Positions 26,841 to 35,660 of a DNA stretch of 64,000 nucleotides are shown here, piece by piece. Position 1 is the stretch's first letter, and each line of letters opens with the position of its first letter. The DNA is from an alpha proteobacterium U9-1i (GTDB lineage Bacteria > Pseudomonadota > Alphaproteobacteria > Caulobacterales > Aquidulcibacteraceae). Both the position numbers and the translations under genes were made by a program. The notes under the pieces are model-generated. The model made no database searches. It was given only the letters and a program-made list of their open reading frames with translations, and was not told the origin of the DNA. The stretch covers positions 124,001-188,000 of the forward strand of contig BBSY01000003.1 in the NCBI GenBank assembly GCA_000974665.1. Direction: 5' to 3'.

Positions 26841-28708
26841 TAGGGCCCAACACCTAGCGCCGCATGCAGCGTTTTCAGCTCCGCGACCATATCCTGCCCG
26901 ACAAACACAAACTGGTCGACGCCGGCGGCGCGCAAACTGGCTTCCGCTTCGCCCGGTTTGCCCGCCAGCACCAACCAGTCCGAGCCCGCATCCTTGAGTG
27001 CGCGCGCTGCGTGCTGTGCATGCTCGGCGTAGCAGGCATCCGTGCCGGTGATCACCGCGACGCGCACCCCGCTTTGCCGGAATGCCGCGACCAGCGTCTC
27101 CATCGTCGCGTGATGTGATTCAGGTCCGATTGCGTCTACGCCGCCGGCGGCGAAAGCGTTGCGCGCGAAGTTCGCGCGCGGCGTGAACTCCGCCAGCGCG
27201 CCCATGTTGGCGAAGAATACTTTGGCCCCGCGCGCTTCGGCGCTCGCGCGCAGCTCTTCAAACGGCGCGGCCCAGCGGATCGGCGCGAGCGGAGTTGCCT
27301 TCACATCACGCGTCGCGCGCTTGGGCGCCGCTTTGGCGGGTATAGCAGCGCCCGCATCGACGGCGGGCAACGCAACGCCAAGCAGCGGAAAGTCGGTGAC
27401 GCCAGTGATGGCTTCCTTGCGTCGCGCGAACGCCGCTTCGCGTTTGGCGCACGCGGCACTGACGTCCTGCTGCAGCGTTCCCGTCGTAAGCGCCGCGACA
27501 ATGCCGCCAGCTGCCTCGATTGTTTGCATTTTTCTCCAGGCAATGTCAGCCAGGTCGCGCGTCAGCTTTTCGACGAACCACGCGCCGCCGGCTGGGTCGG
27601 CGACGTGTCCGAGCCGACTCTCTTCCATCAGCACAAGCTGGGTGTTGCGCGCGACGCGCCGTGCGAATGGCGTGGGGCGTCCAATCGCGTCGCTGAACGG
27701 CAGGGTGGTGACCGCCTGCGCCCCGCCGATCACTGCCGCAAACGCGGCTGTCGTGACGCGCAGAATGTTGGTGTGGGAGTCGTATCGCGTCATCATCCGG
27801 CGTGAGGTGACAGCGTGAATGCGCGCTCCGCGATGCACCGCTTCCACGCCTGAGGCTTCCAGAACGCGCGCCCACGTCAGCCGCAACGCGCGGACCTTGG
27901 CGGTTTCCACCAAAACGTCGGGACCAATGGCGACTGTAAACTCCATTGTCTGCGCCGCGTCGGTAGGCGAGACGCCGACTTCACCGAGCGCGCGCAAATA
28001 GGCGATGCCCGTGCTCAAAGCTGCGGCGATTTCCTGCGCTTCGGTTCCGCCGGCTTCATGCACCGGCCGCGCGTCGACGCGCAGCGCCCGCGCCGCGGGC
28101 ATGGTTGCGCGCGCTTTAGTGGCAAATCGTGCGGCATCGGCGATATCGGCGCGGGCGGTTGCGCCGGTGCGCATCAGCGTGCCGATAGGATCGACATTGA
28201 ATGCGGTGCCTGGCGAAGCGACGCCGCGCAGTTTGGCCGCCAACAGGTCCGCGGCCCACAATCCGTCTGCGCCGGCATCGAGCGACACTGGCGCGGCCTC
28301 GAGGACAACGTTCGCCAGGGCGATGTCAAGATCAACGCCGCCACGGATCGCTACACCCGCCGCGCCGCTTGGGTCGATCACCAACTCAATGGCGCCAACG
28401 CCGCCTTGCAGGTCAGCAAGTATGGCCTTGTTGGCGTGTTCGGGATCGGCGTGATCAAAGCTTTGGCGGATGGTCCACCCAGCGGCGCCGCGAATGAAAG
28501 GCGCCACGCCCGGGGGCCCCGATACATCCGTCGCCGTCGCAAGGTCGGGCTCGCGGTAAAGTGGCTTGAGGTCGATGCCGTCGGCGGTCTTCCCGGTCAG
28601 CTTTTCCCAGCCTGCGCCTTTCAGTCCCTTATCCACTTGTGCGCGCCAGTCGGCTTCGTCGGCTGGTTCGCCCAGGCTCAACGCCGCGCTTATGCTCTTG
28701 TCGGCCAC
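26840..28708 (-). CDS. mutA: Methylmalonyl-CoA mutase, small subunit
   Basis: This is the non-catalytic partner of the mutase heterodimer (622 residues). It has the same barrel fold as the large subunit, with RGAAGWTIRQSFDHADPEHAN near the N-terminus. In the C-terminal cobalamin-like domain the DxHxxG motif is absent, as expected for a subunit that does not bind B12. The start is GTG with GGAGA upstream. It is the first gene of the overlapping operon and is divergent from the nitronate monooxygenase. Confidence 0.93.
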   Translation of the reverse strand: MADKSISAALSLGEPADEADWRAQVDKGLKGAGWEKLTGKTADGIDLKPLYREPDLATATDVSGPPGVAPFIRGAAGWTIRQSFDHADPEHANKAILADLQGGVGAIELVIDPSGAAGVAIRGGVDLDIALANVVLEAAPVSLDAGADGLWAADLLAAKLRGVASPGTAFNVDPIGTLMRTGATARADIADAARFATKARATMPAARALRVDARPVHEAGGTEAQEIAAALSTGIAYLRALGEVGVSPTDAAQTMEFTVAIGPDVLVETAKVRALRLTWARVLEASGVEAVHRGARIHAVTSRRMMTRYDSHTNILRVTTAAFAAVIGGAQAVTTLPFSDAIGRPTPFARRVARNTQLVLMEESRLGHVADPAGGAWFVEKLTRDLADIAWRKMQTIEAAGGIVAALTTGTLQQDVSAACAKREAAFARRKEAITGVTDFPLLGVALPAVDAGAAIPAKAAPKRATRDVKATPLAPIRWAAPFEELRASAEARGAKVFFANMGALAEFTPRANFARNAFAAGGVDAIGPESHHATMETLVAAFRQSGVRVAVITGTDACYAEHAQHAARALKDAGSDWLVLAGKPGEAEASLRAAGVDQFVFVGQDMVAELKTLHAALGVGP

Positions 28709-28786
28709 ACTTCTCTCCAGTTGACGCGGAGGCAGGATCGACGCGCCCGCGTCGGCAGGCTAGGCGTCATTTTGTTCCAGGAGACG

Positions 28787-29752
28787 ATGATGGCCCTGCC
28801 GCCTTTGTTCGACAAGTTGCGCCTCCCCGTGGTGGGAGCGCCGCAATTCATCATCTCCAACCCCGACCTGGTGGTCGCCCAATGCACCGCAGGCGTCGTC
28901 GGTTCATTTCCCGCGCTCAATGCGCGGCCCCAACCGCTGCTGGATGAGTGGCTGGATCAGATCAAGGATCGTTTGGCGGCATGGGACGAAGCCAATCCGT
29001 CGTTGCCGTCCGCGCCGTTCGCGGTGAACCAGATCGTCCACAAGAGCAACGACCGCTTAGAAGCCGACGTTGCCTCGTGCGTGAAGCACAAGGTCCCGAT
29101 CGTCATCACCTCCCTCGGCGCCCGCCAGGATGTGAACGACGCAATTCATTCCTATGGCGGCATCGTGCTGCATGACATCATCAACATCCCATACGCCAAG
29201 AAAGCGCTCGAGAAGGGTGCTGACGGCCTAATCGCGGTGTGCGCCGGCGCGGGTGGGCACGCCGGCGGGCTTTCGCCGTTCGCGCTCATCAGTGAAATCC
29301 GGGAATTCTTCGACGGGCCGCTTTTGCTCTCCGGCGCTATCTCGAACGGCCGCGCGGTCCTTGCCGCGCAAGCGCTCGGCGCAGACCTCGCCTACATTGG
29401 CTCAGCCTTCATCGCGACGACCGAGGCGAACGCGGTCGATGGGTACAAGGAGATGATCGTCGAGAGCGCGGCGTCCGACGTAGTCTACACAAACCTCTTC
29501 ACCGGCGTGCACGGCAACTACCTCAAGGGCTCGATCGTCAATGCGGGCCTCGATCCCGCGAACCTGCCCGAAAGCGATCCTTCCAAGATGAATTTCGGCT
29601 CTGGCGGCAACACCAAAGCCAAAGCCTGGAAGGACGTCTGGGGCGCCGGGCAGGGCGTGGGCGGCGTGCACGAAATCGTACCAACCGCGCAGCTCGTCGC
29701 GCGCATGAAGCGCGAGTACGACGCGGCGAAAGCGGGGATAGCCGCGCGCTAA
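28787..29752 (+). CDS. Nitronate monooxygenase (2-nitropropane dioxygenase family)
   Basis: This FMN-dependent TIM-barrel enzyme of 321 residues oxidises alkyl nitronates such as propionate-3-nitronate. The family is recognised by PVVGAPQFIISNPDLVVAQC at the N-terminus and the FMN/active-site segment CAGAGGHAGG, which contains the catalytic His. The ATG at 28787 follows CCAGGAGA. The open frame extends much further upstream, but only as the antisense of mutA. It is divergent from the mutase operon, 78 bp away. Confidence 0.88.
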   Translation: MMALPPLFDKLRLPVVGAPQFIISNPDLVVAQCTAGVVGSFPALNARPQPLLDEWLDQIKDRLAAWDEANPSLPSAPFAVNQIVHKSNDRLEADVASCVKHKVPIVITSLGARQDVNDAIHSYGGIVLHDIINIPYAKKALEKGADGLIAVCAGAGGHAGGLSPFALISEIREFFDGPLLLSGAISNGRAVLAAQALGADLAYIGSAFIATTEANAVDGYKEMIVESAASDVVYTNLFTGVHGNYLKGSIVNAGLDPANLPESDPSKMNFGSGGNTKAKAWKDVWGAGQGVGGVHEIVPTAQLVARMKREYDAAKAGIAAR

Positions 29753-29901
29753 TCCCCGGATTTTCGACGCGCGGAGCGCCCGCGCTTCACGATAGTTTCG
29801 CCTGATTTCAAGGCCATCAGTGCGAGACCGCGCCCAACCGCCCGCAAACAATCCGACCGATCCGCCAAGCCCTTACGCTCTTCGAAACACCGAGGAGCGA
29901 T

Positions 29902-30120
29902 ATGACCGATCTTCCCCCAGCGACCCGACCAGCGATTGACTCGCTTACTCTGAAAAGTGCGGCCGCCATCGCCGTGGCCGCTGCCGCTGATCGGCTTGGC
30001 GTGGTCTTGCCTGCAGGCGTCGCCCACGAACTGGCGAGTTCGATGATCGATCTCATCGTCACGCTCGGCCTCATCGGCGTCGCCATCGGCCGCTCGCGAG
30101 CTCGTGGCCCCATCGTCTAA
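29902..30120 (+). CDS. Small membrane protein, phage holin-like
   Basis: This 72-residue protein has two hydrophobic stretches (about 18-35 and 47-63) separated by LPAGVAHELASS, and a short basic tail. The layout and the 'LGVxLPA...ELASxxxDLIVxLGL' pattern recall small holins of alphaproteobacterial phages. The likeness is by eye only. GAGGAG precedes the ATG. It is the first of three closely spaced small genes. Confidence 0.55.
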   Translation: MTDLPPATRPAIDSLTLKSAAAIAVAAAADRLGVVLPAGVAHELASSMIDLIVTLGLIGVAIGRSRARGPIV

Positions 30121-30137
30121 AATTTGGAGAACCGACA

Positions 30138-30593
30138 ATGCGCAAATACTCGCGCGCGCTGGCGCTCGCCTGCGCACTTACCCTAACGCCTGCGTGCGCC
30201 GCTTTCGAAGCAGCTGCGCCACGCTTTGAAAATCCTGTGAGCGCCGCGCGTACGATCGATCAGCGCGCCTTCGCGCTCCTGAACACCTACGCGGCGGTGA
30301 TCGAGGAGGCGACCGACATTGTGCGCGACCCATCCGCGCCGCTGGCCTTCAAGCGCGCGCTCGGACAAGCCGAAGCCGTGGCGACGCCGTCTGCGGAAAC
30401 GTTGAATATCGCGGTCACCGCGTATTTGCGAGCGCAGGCCGATTTCGACGCCGCTGCGCGCGAGGGCCAAACGCCGGTTGAGCGCGCTTCAGCGGCGCTC
30501 GCCATCGCTGCGCGCCGGTTGGCCGAAGCCACGTCCGCCGCGCAAGCGCCGATCGCCGAACTTGAAGACCTCGTCCGCGCGCGCCGCGGCTAA
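30138..30593 (+). CDS. Probable exported lipoprotein, helical
   Basis: This 151-residue protein has a signal peptide, MRKYSRALALACALTLTPAC. Cys20 is in an imperfect lipobox (TPAC) and may be lipidated. The rest is alpha-helical, Ala/Glu-rich and without other cysteines. GGAG lies 9 bases before the ATG. It lies 17 bp after the holin-like gene and 13 bp before a third small gene. No family recognised. In phage cassettes this position often holds a spanin-like or tail accessory protein, but that is only analogy. Confidence 0.6.
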   Translation: MRKYSRALALACALTLTPACAAFEAAAPRFENPVSAARTIDQRAFALLNTYAAVIEEATDIVRDPSAPLAFKRALGQAEAVATPSAETLNIAVTAYLRAQADFDAAAREGQTPVERASAALAIAARRLAEATSAAQAPIAELEDLVRARRG

Positions 30594-30606
30594 CGGAGAC
30601 AAACCC

Positions 30607-30924
30607 ATGCTCGCCCTGATGTTGCAATTGCAGATGTTGCTGGCCGCGCTCTCCGCGTTCTTGCCCCTGGTGCCTAGCGAAAGCCGCGCCCGCGCAGCGG
30701 AAATACTGGACCTTGCCGCCAAGGCGCTCGCCGCTGGTGGATCGGTGGCGGCAAACCTTGATGATCTCGCGGTAAAACTCGCCGGCATCCGCGCCGAGGT
30801 GGAGGCCATGGCAGCCCACGGGCGCGCCGTTACTCCGGAGGAACTTGACGCTTCGATGGTGCGCGTACGAGCCGCATCAGCGGCGTTTCGCAGTGCGCTT
30901 CAGACAGCCGAGGCAGGCGCATAG
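30607..30924 (+). CDS. Small helical protein, third gene of the holin-like cluster
   Basis: This 105-residue protein has a hydrophobic N-terminal helix (about 1-22) and then two amphipathic helices rich in Ala. The start at 30607 is favoured by GGAG at 30594-30597. The frame is open upstream only through the preceding gene. No family recognised; the operon position suggests work with the upstream lipoprotein and holin-like protein. Confidence 0.55.
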   Translation: MLALMLQLQMLLAALSAFLPLVPSESRARAAEILDLAAKALAAGGSVAANLDDLAVKLAGIRAEVEAMAAHGRAVTPEELDASMVRVRAASAAFRSALQTAEAGA

Positions 30925-30937
30925 CCAACTCGGCTCA

Positions 30938-31013
30938 GGGGAGGCGCTGACGCCCGCTCGGAGGAGGTCCCCCGCCCGTCTTCGATATGCGGAATTGACC
31001 TCGGCGCCTCCCC
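30938..31013. terminator. Inverted repeat between small-gene cluster and glpK, possible terminator
   Basis: GGGGAGGCGC (30938-30947) and GCGCCTCCCC (31004-31013) are a perfect 10-bp inverted repeat around a 56-base loop. CTCTTTT follows. It lies 16 bp before the glpK ATG, so it could terminate the upstream cluster or act in the glpK leader. The long loop lowers confidence. Confidence 0.4.
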
Positions 31014-31029
31014 GCTCTTTTGTCTGGCG

Positions 31030-32508
31030 ATGAGCACCCACATCCTCGCCATCGACCAAGGCACCACCTCCACGCGCGCCATTGCCTTCGATCGCGGGTT
31101 TACGCCCCGCGCTATCTCCCAACTCGAATTCACGCAGCACTACCCTCAGCCCGGTTGGGTCGAGCACGATCCCGAGGAGATTTGGAGCAAGACCCTCAAA
31201 GTCTGCCGCGACGTGATCGAGGAGGTAGGCGGCGCTGCGAACATCGCCGCAATCGGCATCACCAATCAGCGCGAAACGACACTGGTATGGGACCGCAAAA
31301 CAGGCGCCTGTGTGCATCGCGCTATCGTCTGGCAAGACCGGCGCACGTCGGCCCGCTGCACCGCTTTGCGCGAGGCGGGCGAAGAACCTGGGGTGCAGGC
31401 TGCTACAGGGTTGCTGCTCGATCCCTATTTTTCCGCCACCAAGATCGCATGGATTCTCGATCAAAGGCCCGAACTGCGCTCCCGCGCGGAAGCAGGCGAA
31501 CTTGCGTTTGGCACCATCGATAGCTTTCTGACGTGGCGGCTTACAAATGGCCGCGCTCATGTCACTGACATCACCAACGCCGCGCGAACGCTGCTGTTCG
31601 ACATCAACAAGCGCACTTGGAGCGATGATCTTTGCACGCTCTTTGGCGCGCCACGCGTGTTGTTGCCACAGGTAAAAGCGTGCGACGCGCAATTCGGCGA
31701 AACTGATCCGGCTCTGTTTGGTCGCTCCATTCCGATCACAGGCGTGGCGGGAGATCAGCAGGCCGCGTTGGTGGGGCACGGCTGCCTTGAGCCTGGGATG
31801 GCGAAAGCAACGTTCGGAACAGGCTGCTTCCTTGTCATGAACATGGGCGCAACGCCGCCACGTTCGACCAATCGCTTGCTCGCCACCGTCGGCTATCAAA
31901 CGTCGGACGCGATCGCCTACGCGCTTGAAGGATCGATTTTCTCCGCAGGCGCCACGATGCAATGGCTGCGCGATGGCTTGAAATTGATTACGTCGTCGGC
32001 GGAGTCTGAAGCCATCGCCGCCGCGTTGCCCGACAATGGCGGCGTCTATCTCGTGCCGGCTTTCGCGGGCCTCGGCGCGCCGCAATGGAACGCCGAGGCC
32101 CGAGGCGCGATCTGTGGGCTCACGCGCGATTCAACGTCGGCGCATGTCGTGCGCGCCGGCCTGGAAGCGGTCGCCTATCAAACGCGCGATCTTCTAGCGG
32201 CGCTCAAAGCCGACGGTGCGCGGCTCAATGCCTTGCTGGTTGACGGCGGGATGACCGCGAACGGCTGGGCCATGCAATTTCTCGCCGACATTTGCGAGGT
32301 CGAGGTCGCGCGCCCCGCATTTCAAGAAATCACAGCGCTTGGCGCCGCGCGCTTGGCGGCGCGCGGGGCGGGGCTGGACGCCGACGCGGGTGGCAAGCAG
32401 GAGGAAACCCAGCGCTGGCGCCCCAGCATGGACCGTGCCTCGCGCGATCGGTTCCTTTCAGGCTGGGACGCGGCCGTGCGCGGAACTTTGGCTGTAGCCA
32501 AGCCCTAA
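31030..32508 (+). CDS. glpK: Glycerol kinase
   Basis: GlpK phosphorylates glycerol to glycerol-3-phosphate in the cytoplasm. The 492 residues have the FGGY-kinase layout. The phosphate-binding IDQGTTSTRAI is at the N-terminus and NQRETTLVWD and WQDRRT in the substrate domain. The ATPase-domain segments GDQQAALVGHG and GTGCFLVMN follow. No glpF or glpD lies alongside. The ribosome binding site is weak. Confidence 0.95.
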   Translation: MSTHILAIDQGTTSTRAIAFDRGFTPRAISQLEFTQHYPQPGWVEHDPEEIWSKTLKVCRDVIEEVGGAANIAAIGITNQRETTLVWDRKTGACVHRAIVWQDRRTSARCTALREAGEEPGVQAATGLLLDPYFSATKIAWILDQRPELRSRAEAGELAFGTIDSFLTWRLTNGRAHVTDITNAARTLLFDINKRTWSDDLCTLFGAPRVLLPQVKACDAQFGETDPALFGRSIPITGVAGDQQAALVGHGCLEPGMAKATFGTGCFLVMNMGATPPRSTNRLLATVGYQTSDAIAYALEGSIFSAGATMQWLRDGLKLITSSAESEAIAAALPDNGGVYLVPAFAGLGAPQWNAEARGAICGLTRDSTSAHVVRAGLEAVAYQTRDLLAALKADGARLNALLVDGGMTANGWAMQFLADICEVEVARPAFQEITALGAARLAARGAGLDADAGGKQEETQRWRPSMDRASRDRFLSGWDAAVRGTLAVAKP

Positions 32509-32573
32509 GCCGAGTTGCGCGCGCGCCCACATCCGCGTAACTCCCCACGTCCCGAGCGAATCGTTCGGGGAGC

Positions 32574-32649
32574 GAGCCCGTAGCTCAGTTGGTAGAGCAT
32601 CTGACTTTTAATCAGGGGGTCGCGGGTTCGAATCCCGCCGGGCTCACCA
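32574..32649 (+). tRNA. tRNA-Lys (anticodon TTT)
   Basis: A complete cloverleaf of 76 nt can be drawn. Acceptor GAGCCCG pairs with CGGGCTC, and the D arm GCTC-AGTTGGTA-GAGC follows. The anticodon stem TCTGA/TCAGG holds loop CTTTTAA with anticodon TTT. The T arm is GCGGG-TTCGAAT-CCCGC. The 3' CCA is encoded (32647-32649). Confidence 0.97.
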
Positions 32650-33107
32650 CCCCCGAATGTGACGCGCCGGCCACGCCTGCCGGCAAATGGCTCGCCCTGG
32701 CGCCTGTCAACGGTCACAAGTCAGAATTTCCCGGTTAGGTTACCCAAACGAAACAAATTTCCTGCGCCGGGCGTGTCGCCCAGCCGCAGGGGGCTTGAGG
32801 GGACGGGGGCCGTGGCCGGGGGGCGCGGCCCCTTTTCGTTTTGCTCACAGATCGAGGGCGGCAAAAAGTCAACGCCCTCCGGGAAAATCGCTGCGGGCCT
32901 TGCGCTTTTGTGGACTTCAGGGGGTGAGGGCGCCAGATTGCAGCCAACTCGCGCGGGGGACTCGCTGCGAGATACGGGGCGTCGCTTGCGGTGTCGCGTG
33001 TTTGGCTGGGTCCCCGTGAGAGCGATACAACAAGCGAGGCGCTTTCGCGCGAAACCTCTGCCGGATGTTGCGGCGCACTGGGGATCATCACTTTGAGAGG
33101 GGTGAAA
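32650..33107. other. Noncoding region between tRNA-Lys and first ompA gene
   Basis: There is no credible gene in these 458 bp. It contains one terminator-like hairpin near 32806-32836 and the start region of the porin gene, with GAGAGGGG just before its ATG. It presumably holds the porin promoter and a leader, but I cannot place a -35/-10 pair with confidence. Confidence 0.6.
32806..32836 (+). terminator. Rho-independent terminator after tRNA-Lys
   Basis: GGGGCCG (32806-32812) pairs with CGGCCCC (32826-32832) across a 13-base GC-rich loop, followed directly by TTTT. It lies about 160 bp past the tRNA end and would stop read-through into the porin gene. Confidence 0.6.
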
Positions 33108-34154
33108 ATGAAATCGAAAACAAAAACGTTCGCGCTGGCGGCCTTGATGGTCGGCGCTGCGGGCGGAGCCAACGCGACCGAAGGCTGGTATGGCCGTATC
33201 GACGCTGGCCAGTCGTTCGAAAACGAAGCTGATTTCAATTACGGCGACGCTGAACTCGGTGATGACTGGAGCCAGCACCTCGGCCTCGGCTACGCATTCG
33301 CGAACGGCTTCCGCCTCGAAGGCGAAGCCGCGCATCGCTACAACGATTTCGAAGTTACGCCCGGCGTCGTGCAGAGCGGCGAAATCCAAGCCTGGTCGGC
33401 GATGGTCAACGGCTACTACGACTTCAATCGTGGCGGCGCGTTTGAGCCCTACGTCGGTCTTGGCGTCGGTATGACGCGCGCGGACGTGCAAGCGTGGAAC
33501 CCGGCTGCGCCATGGGTGAACGTCAACGACGCCGATTCCGTTGTGGCCTACCAAGGCCTCGCGGGCGTTGCGATCGGCCTCTACGAGAACATCGATCTCG
33601 ACATCGGTTATCGCTACCACGTCGCCAACGACGTGCAGACGCGCGGCACGTTTAATGGCGTCCTGAACTCGGCGTTCAAGACGAACTACATCCACCAAGC
33701 GGTGACGGTTGGTCTGCGTTGGCAGTTTGCGGGTGCGGCTCCGCCGCCACCGCCGCCGCCGCCACCCCCGCCGCCTCCGCCTCCGCCGCCGCCTCCGCCG
33801 GTTCAGGCTGCATGCCCGACGTCGGAATTCGTTGTGTACTTCGAGTGGGATCGCTCGAACCTCAACCAAGCGGCGCTTGAAACGATTGACGCGGCTGTTG
33901 CGCGTGCACGTCAGTGCAACGTCGGCGGCGTGGTTGTTGTGGGCCACACGGATACGTCTGGTTCGCCGACGTATAACCAAGGTCTGTCGGAGCGTCGTGC
34001 TTCGGTGGTTCGCGATGCGCTGGTGGCGCGTGGCATTGGCGCCGGCTCGATCACAGCGCAAGCGCGCGGTGAATCGGATCTGGCCCGTGCGACCCGTGAC
34101 GGCGTGCGTGAGCCTCTGAACCGCCGTACCGCGGTGACGATCTCCTTCCGCTAA
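33108..34154 (+). CDS. OmpA-family outer membrane protein (copy 1, intact)
   Basis: This outer membrane beta-barrel protein of 348 residues should link the outer membrane to peptidoglycan. A signal peptide ends near ANATEGWYG (about residue 24), and an eight-strand OmpA-like barrel occupies about 25-205. A run of about 20 prolines then leads to an OmpA C-terminal domain with GHTDTSGSPTYNQGLSERRA. GAGAGGGG precedes the ATG. The region from the last barrel strand to past the terminator (33692-34219) is repeated exactly 1382 bp downstream. Confidence 0.92.
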   Translation: MKSKTKTFALAALMVGAAGGANATEGWYGRIDAGQSFENEADFNYGDAELGDDWSQHLGLGYAFANGFRLEGEAAHRYNDFEVTPGVVQSGEIQAWSAMVNGYYDFNRGGAFEPYVGLGVGMTRADVQAWNPAAPWVNVNDADSVVAYQGLAGVAIGLYENIDLDIGYRYHVANDVQTRGTFNGVLNSAFKTNYIHQAVTVGLRWQFAGAAPPPPPPPPPPPPPPPPPPPPVQAACPTSEFVVYFEWDRSNLNQAALETIDAAVARARQCNVGGVVVVGHTDTSGSPTYNQGLSERRASVVRDALVARGIGAGSITAQARGESDLARATRDGVREPLNRRTAVTISFR

Positions 34155-34219
34155 ACCTAGCTGGAAGCAACTCAACGGATGGGCCCGGCGGAAACGCCGG
34201 GCCCATTTGCGTTAAAATG
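33692..34219 (+). repeat. 528-bp direct repeat, copy A
   Basis: This copy covers the end of the beta-barrel, the polyproline linker, the OmpA C-terminal domain, the stop codon and the terminator of the first porin gene. By reading line by line I find no difference from copy B at 35074-35601, and the offset stays at 1382 bp from end to end. Confidence 0.9.
34179..34206 (+). terminator. Rho-independent terminator after ompA copy 1
   Basis: There is a perfect 12-bp stem, ATGGGCCCGGCG against CGCCGGGCCCAT, with a GAAA loop. It starts 24 bp after the stop and is followed by a short T-containing run. It is part of the duplicated block. Confidence 0.85.
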
Positions 34220-34473
34220 AGGCAGTTCGCGCTTTCGGGGAATTCGGTCGTTCCGTGGCTCCCTCGTGTCAATTTTGATGGGAACCAAGGCGCTCCGGTG
34301 GCGTTGGAAAATCATCGCAAGGGGATACGTTTGCGTGGCGTTGCCCAATTGCCCGCGCCAAACGGAAAAAAATGCTTCGCAAGAGACTGGTATGGACAGA
34401 TGAGCCGGCCTCTGGGAAATCATTAACTGTCGCGGGGCCACAAATTTTCGTTCTCACGTCAAGGGGAAGTTCT

Positions 34474-35536
34474 ATGAGCTCAAAATTGAAGCGAACACTC
34501 GCGCTCGCGGCGTTGATGACCGGCGCTGCCGGCGTCGCCAACGCCACTGAGGGTTGGTACGGCCGGGCCGACGCCGGCTATTCCGTCGATGGCAGTTTCG
34601 AAAACGACTCCACCGGTTACGCCTGGGGAGACGGCAATTTCGAGAACGATTGGAGCCAGCATCTCGGGCTGGGCTACGCGTTCGCGAACGGCTTCCGCCT
34701 CGAAGGCGAACTCGGCCACCGCTTCAACGAAATCGAGCCGACCGCCACCATCGATCGTGGCGGGGACGTGCACGCCTACACCGGCATGCTCAACCTGTTT
34801 TATGATTTCGCCCGTGGCAGCCGCTTCGAGCCGTACCTCGGCCTCGGCGTCGGCATGGCGCGCGTAAACGTATCGCAGCACGATGATACGCCGCCGCCGC
34901 TCTTCACCGTGAACGACGAAGACTCCGTGCTGGCCTATCAAGGCCTCGCAGGCGTTGCGATCGGTCTGACCGAGCGCCTGGACCTCGATATTGGCTATCG
35001 CTATCTCGTCGCCAACAGCGCGGAGCTGGTCTCGCTCGAGCCCGCGTCCACGTCGCACGAAGGCGATTACACGCCACCAAGCGGTGACGGTTGGTCTGCG
35101 TTGGCAGTTTGCGGGTGCGGCTCCGCCGCCACCGCCGCCGCCGCCACCCCCGCCGCCTCCGCCTCCGCCGCCGCCTCCGCCGGTTCAGGCTGCATGCCCG
35201 ACGTCGGAATTCGTTGTGTACTTCGAGTGGGATCGCTCGAACCTCAACCAAGCGGCGCTTGAAACGATTGACGCGGCTGTTGCGCGTGCACGTCAGTGCA
35301 ACGTCGGCGGCGTGGTTGTTGTGGGCCACACGGATACGTCTGGTTCGCCGACGTATAACCAAGGTCTGTCGGAGCGTCGTGCTTCGGTGGTTCGCGATGC
35401 GCTGGTGGCGCGTGGCATTGGCGCCGGCTCGATCACAGCGCAAGCGCGCGGTGAATCGGATCTGGCCCGTGCGACCCGTGACGGCGTGCGTGAGCCTCTG
35501 AACCGCCGTACCGCGGTGACGATCTCCTTCCGCTAA
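34474..35536 (+). pseudogene. OmpA-family outer membrane protein (copy 2), frameshifted at repeat border
   Basis: The first 200 codons encode a signal peptide (to about ANATEGWYG) and a beta-barrel related to copy 1 but clearly diverged. At 35074 the sequence becomes identical to copy 1, but in a frame one base off. The barrel frame then reads an Ala/Ser-rich junk tail and stops at 35262. The polyproline linker and the OmpA domain (to 35536) are open only in the next frame. It may be a true pseudogene, a product of recombination, or an assembly or sequencing error at the repeat edge. AAGGGGAAG precedes the ATG. Confidence 0.8.
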
Positions 35537-35601
35537 ACCTAGCTGGAAGCAACTCAACGGATGGGCCCGGCGGAAACGCCGGGCCCATTTGCGTTAAAAT
35601 G
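35074..35601 (+). repeat. 528-bp direct repeat, copy B
   Basis: This is the second copy of the block at 33692-34219, in direct orientation. Identity starts at CCACCAAGCGG, directly at the frameshift in the second porin gene. It ends at GTTAAAATG, after which the two flanks diverge. Confidence 0.9.
35561..35588 (+). terminator. Rho-independent terminator after ompA copy 2
   Basis: This is the same 12-bp GC-rich stem with GAAA loop as after copy 1, carried by the duplicated block. Confidence 0.85.
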
Positions 35602-35660
35602 CGACCAGCTTGCAGGCGAGGCCGCTGGACACTCATCGCGCGCACCGGCATTTTCGGCCC

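Noticed and set aside
28058-28786. Upstream extension of the nitronate monooxygenase frame
   Set aside because: It runs antisense through mutA, and the ATG at 28787 has a good ribosome binding site and gives the family N-terminus.
33733-33798. CCG/CCT run in the porin gene as a phase-variable microsatellite
   Set aside because: The run encodes a polyproline linker, is made of mixed CCG/CCA/CCC/CCT codons and is identical in both copies; the frameshift lies outside it.
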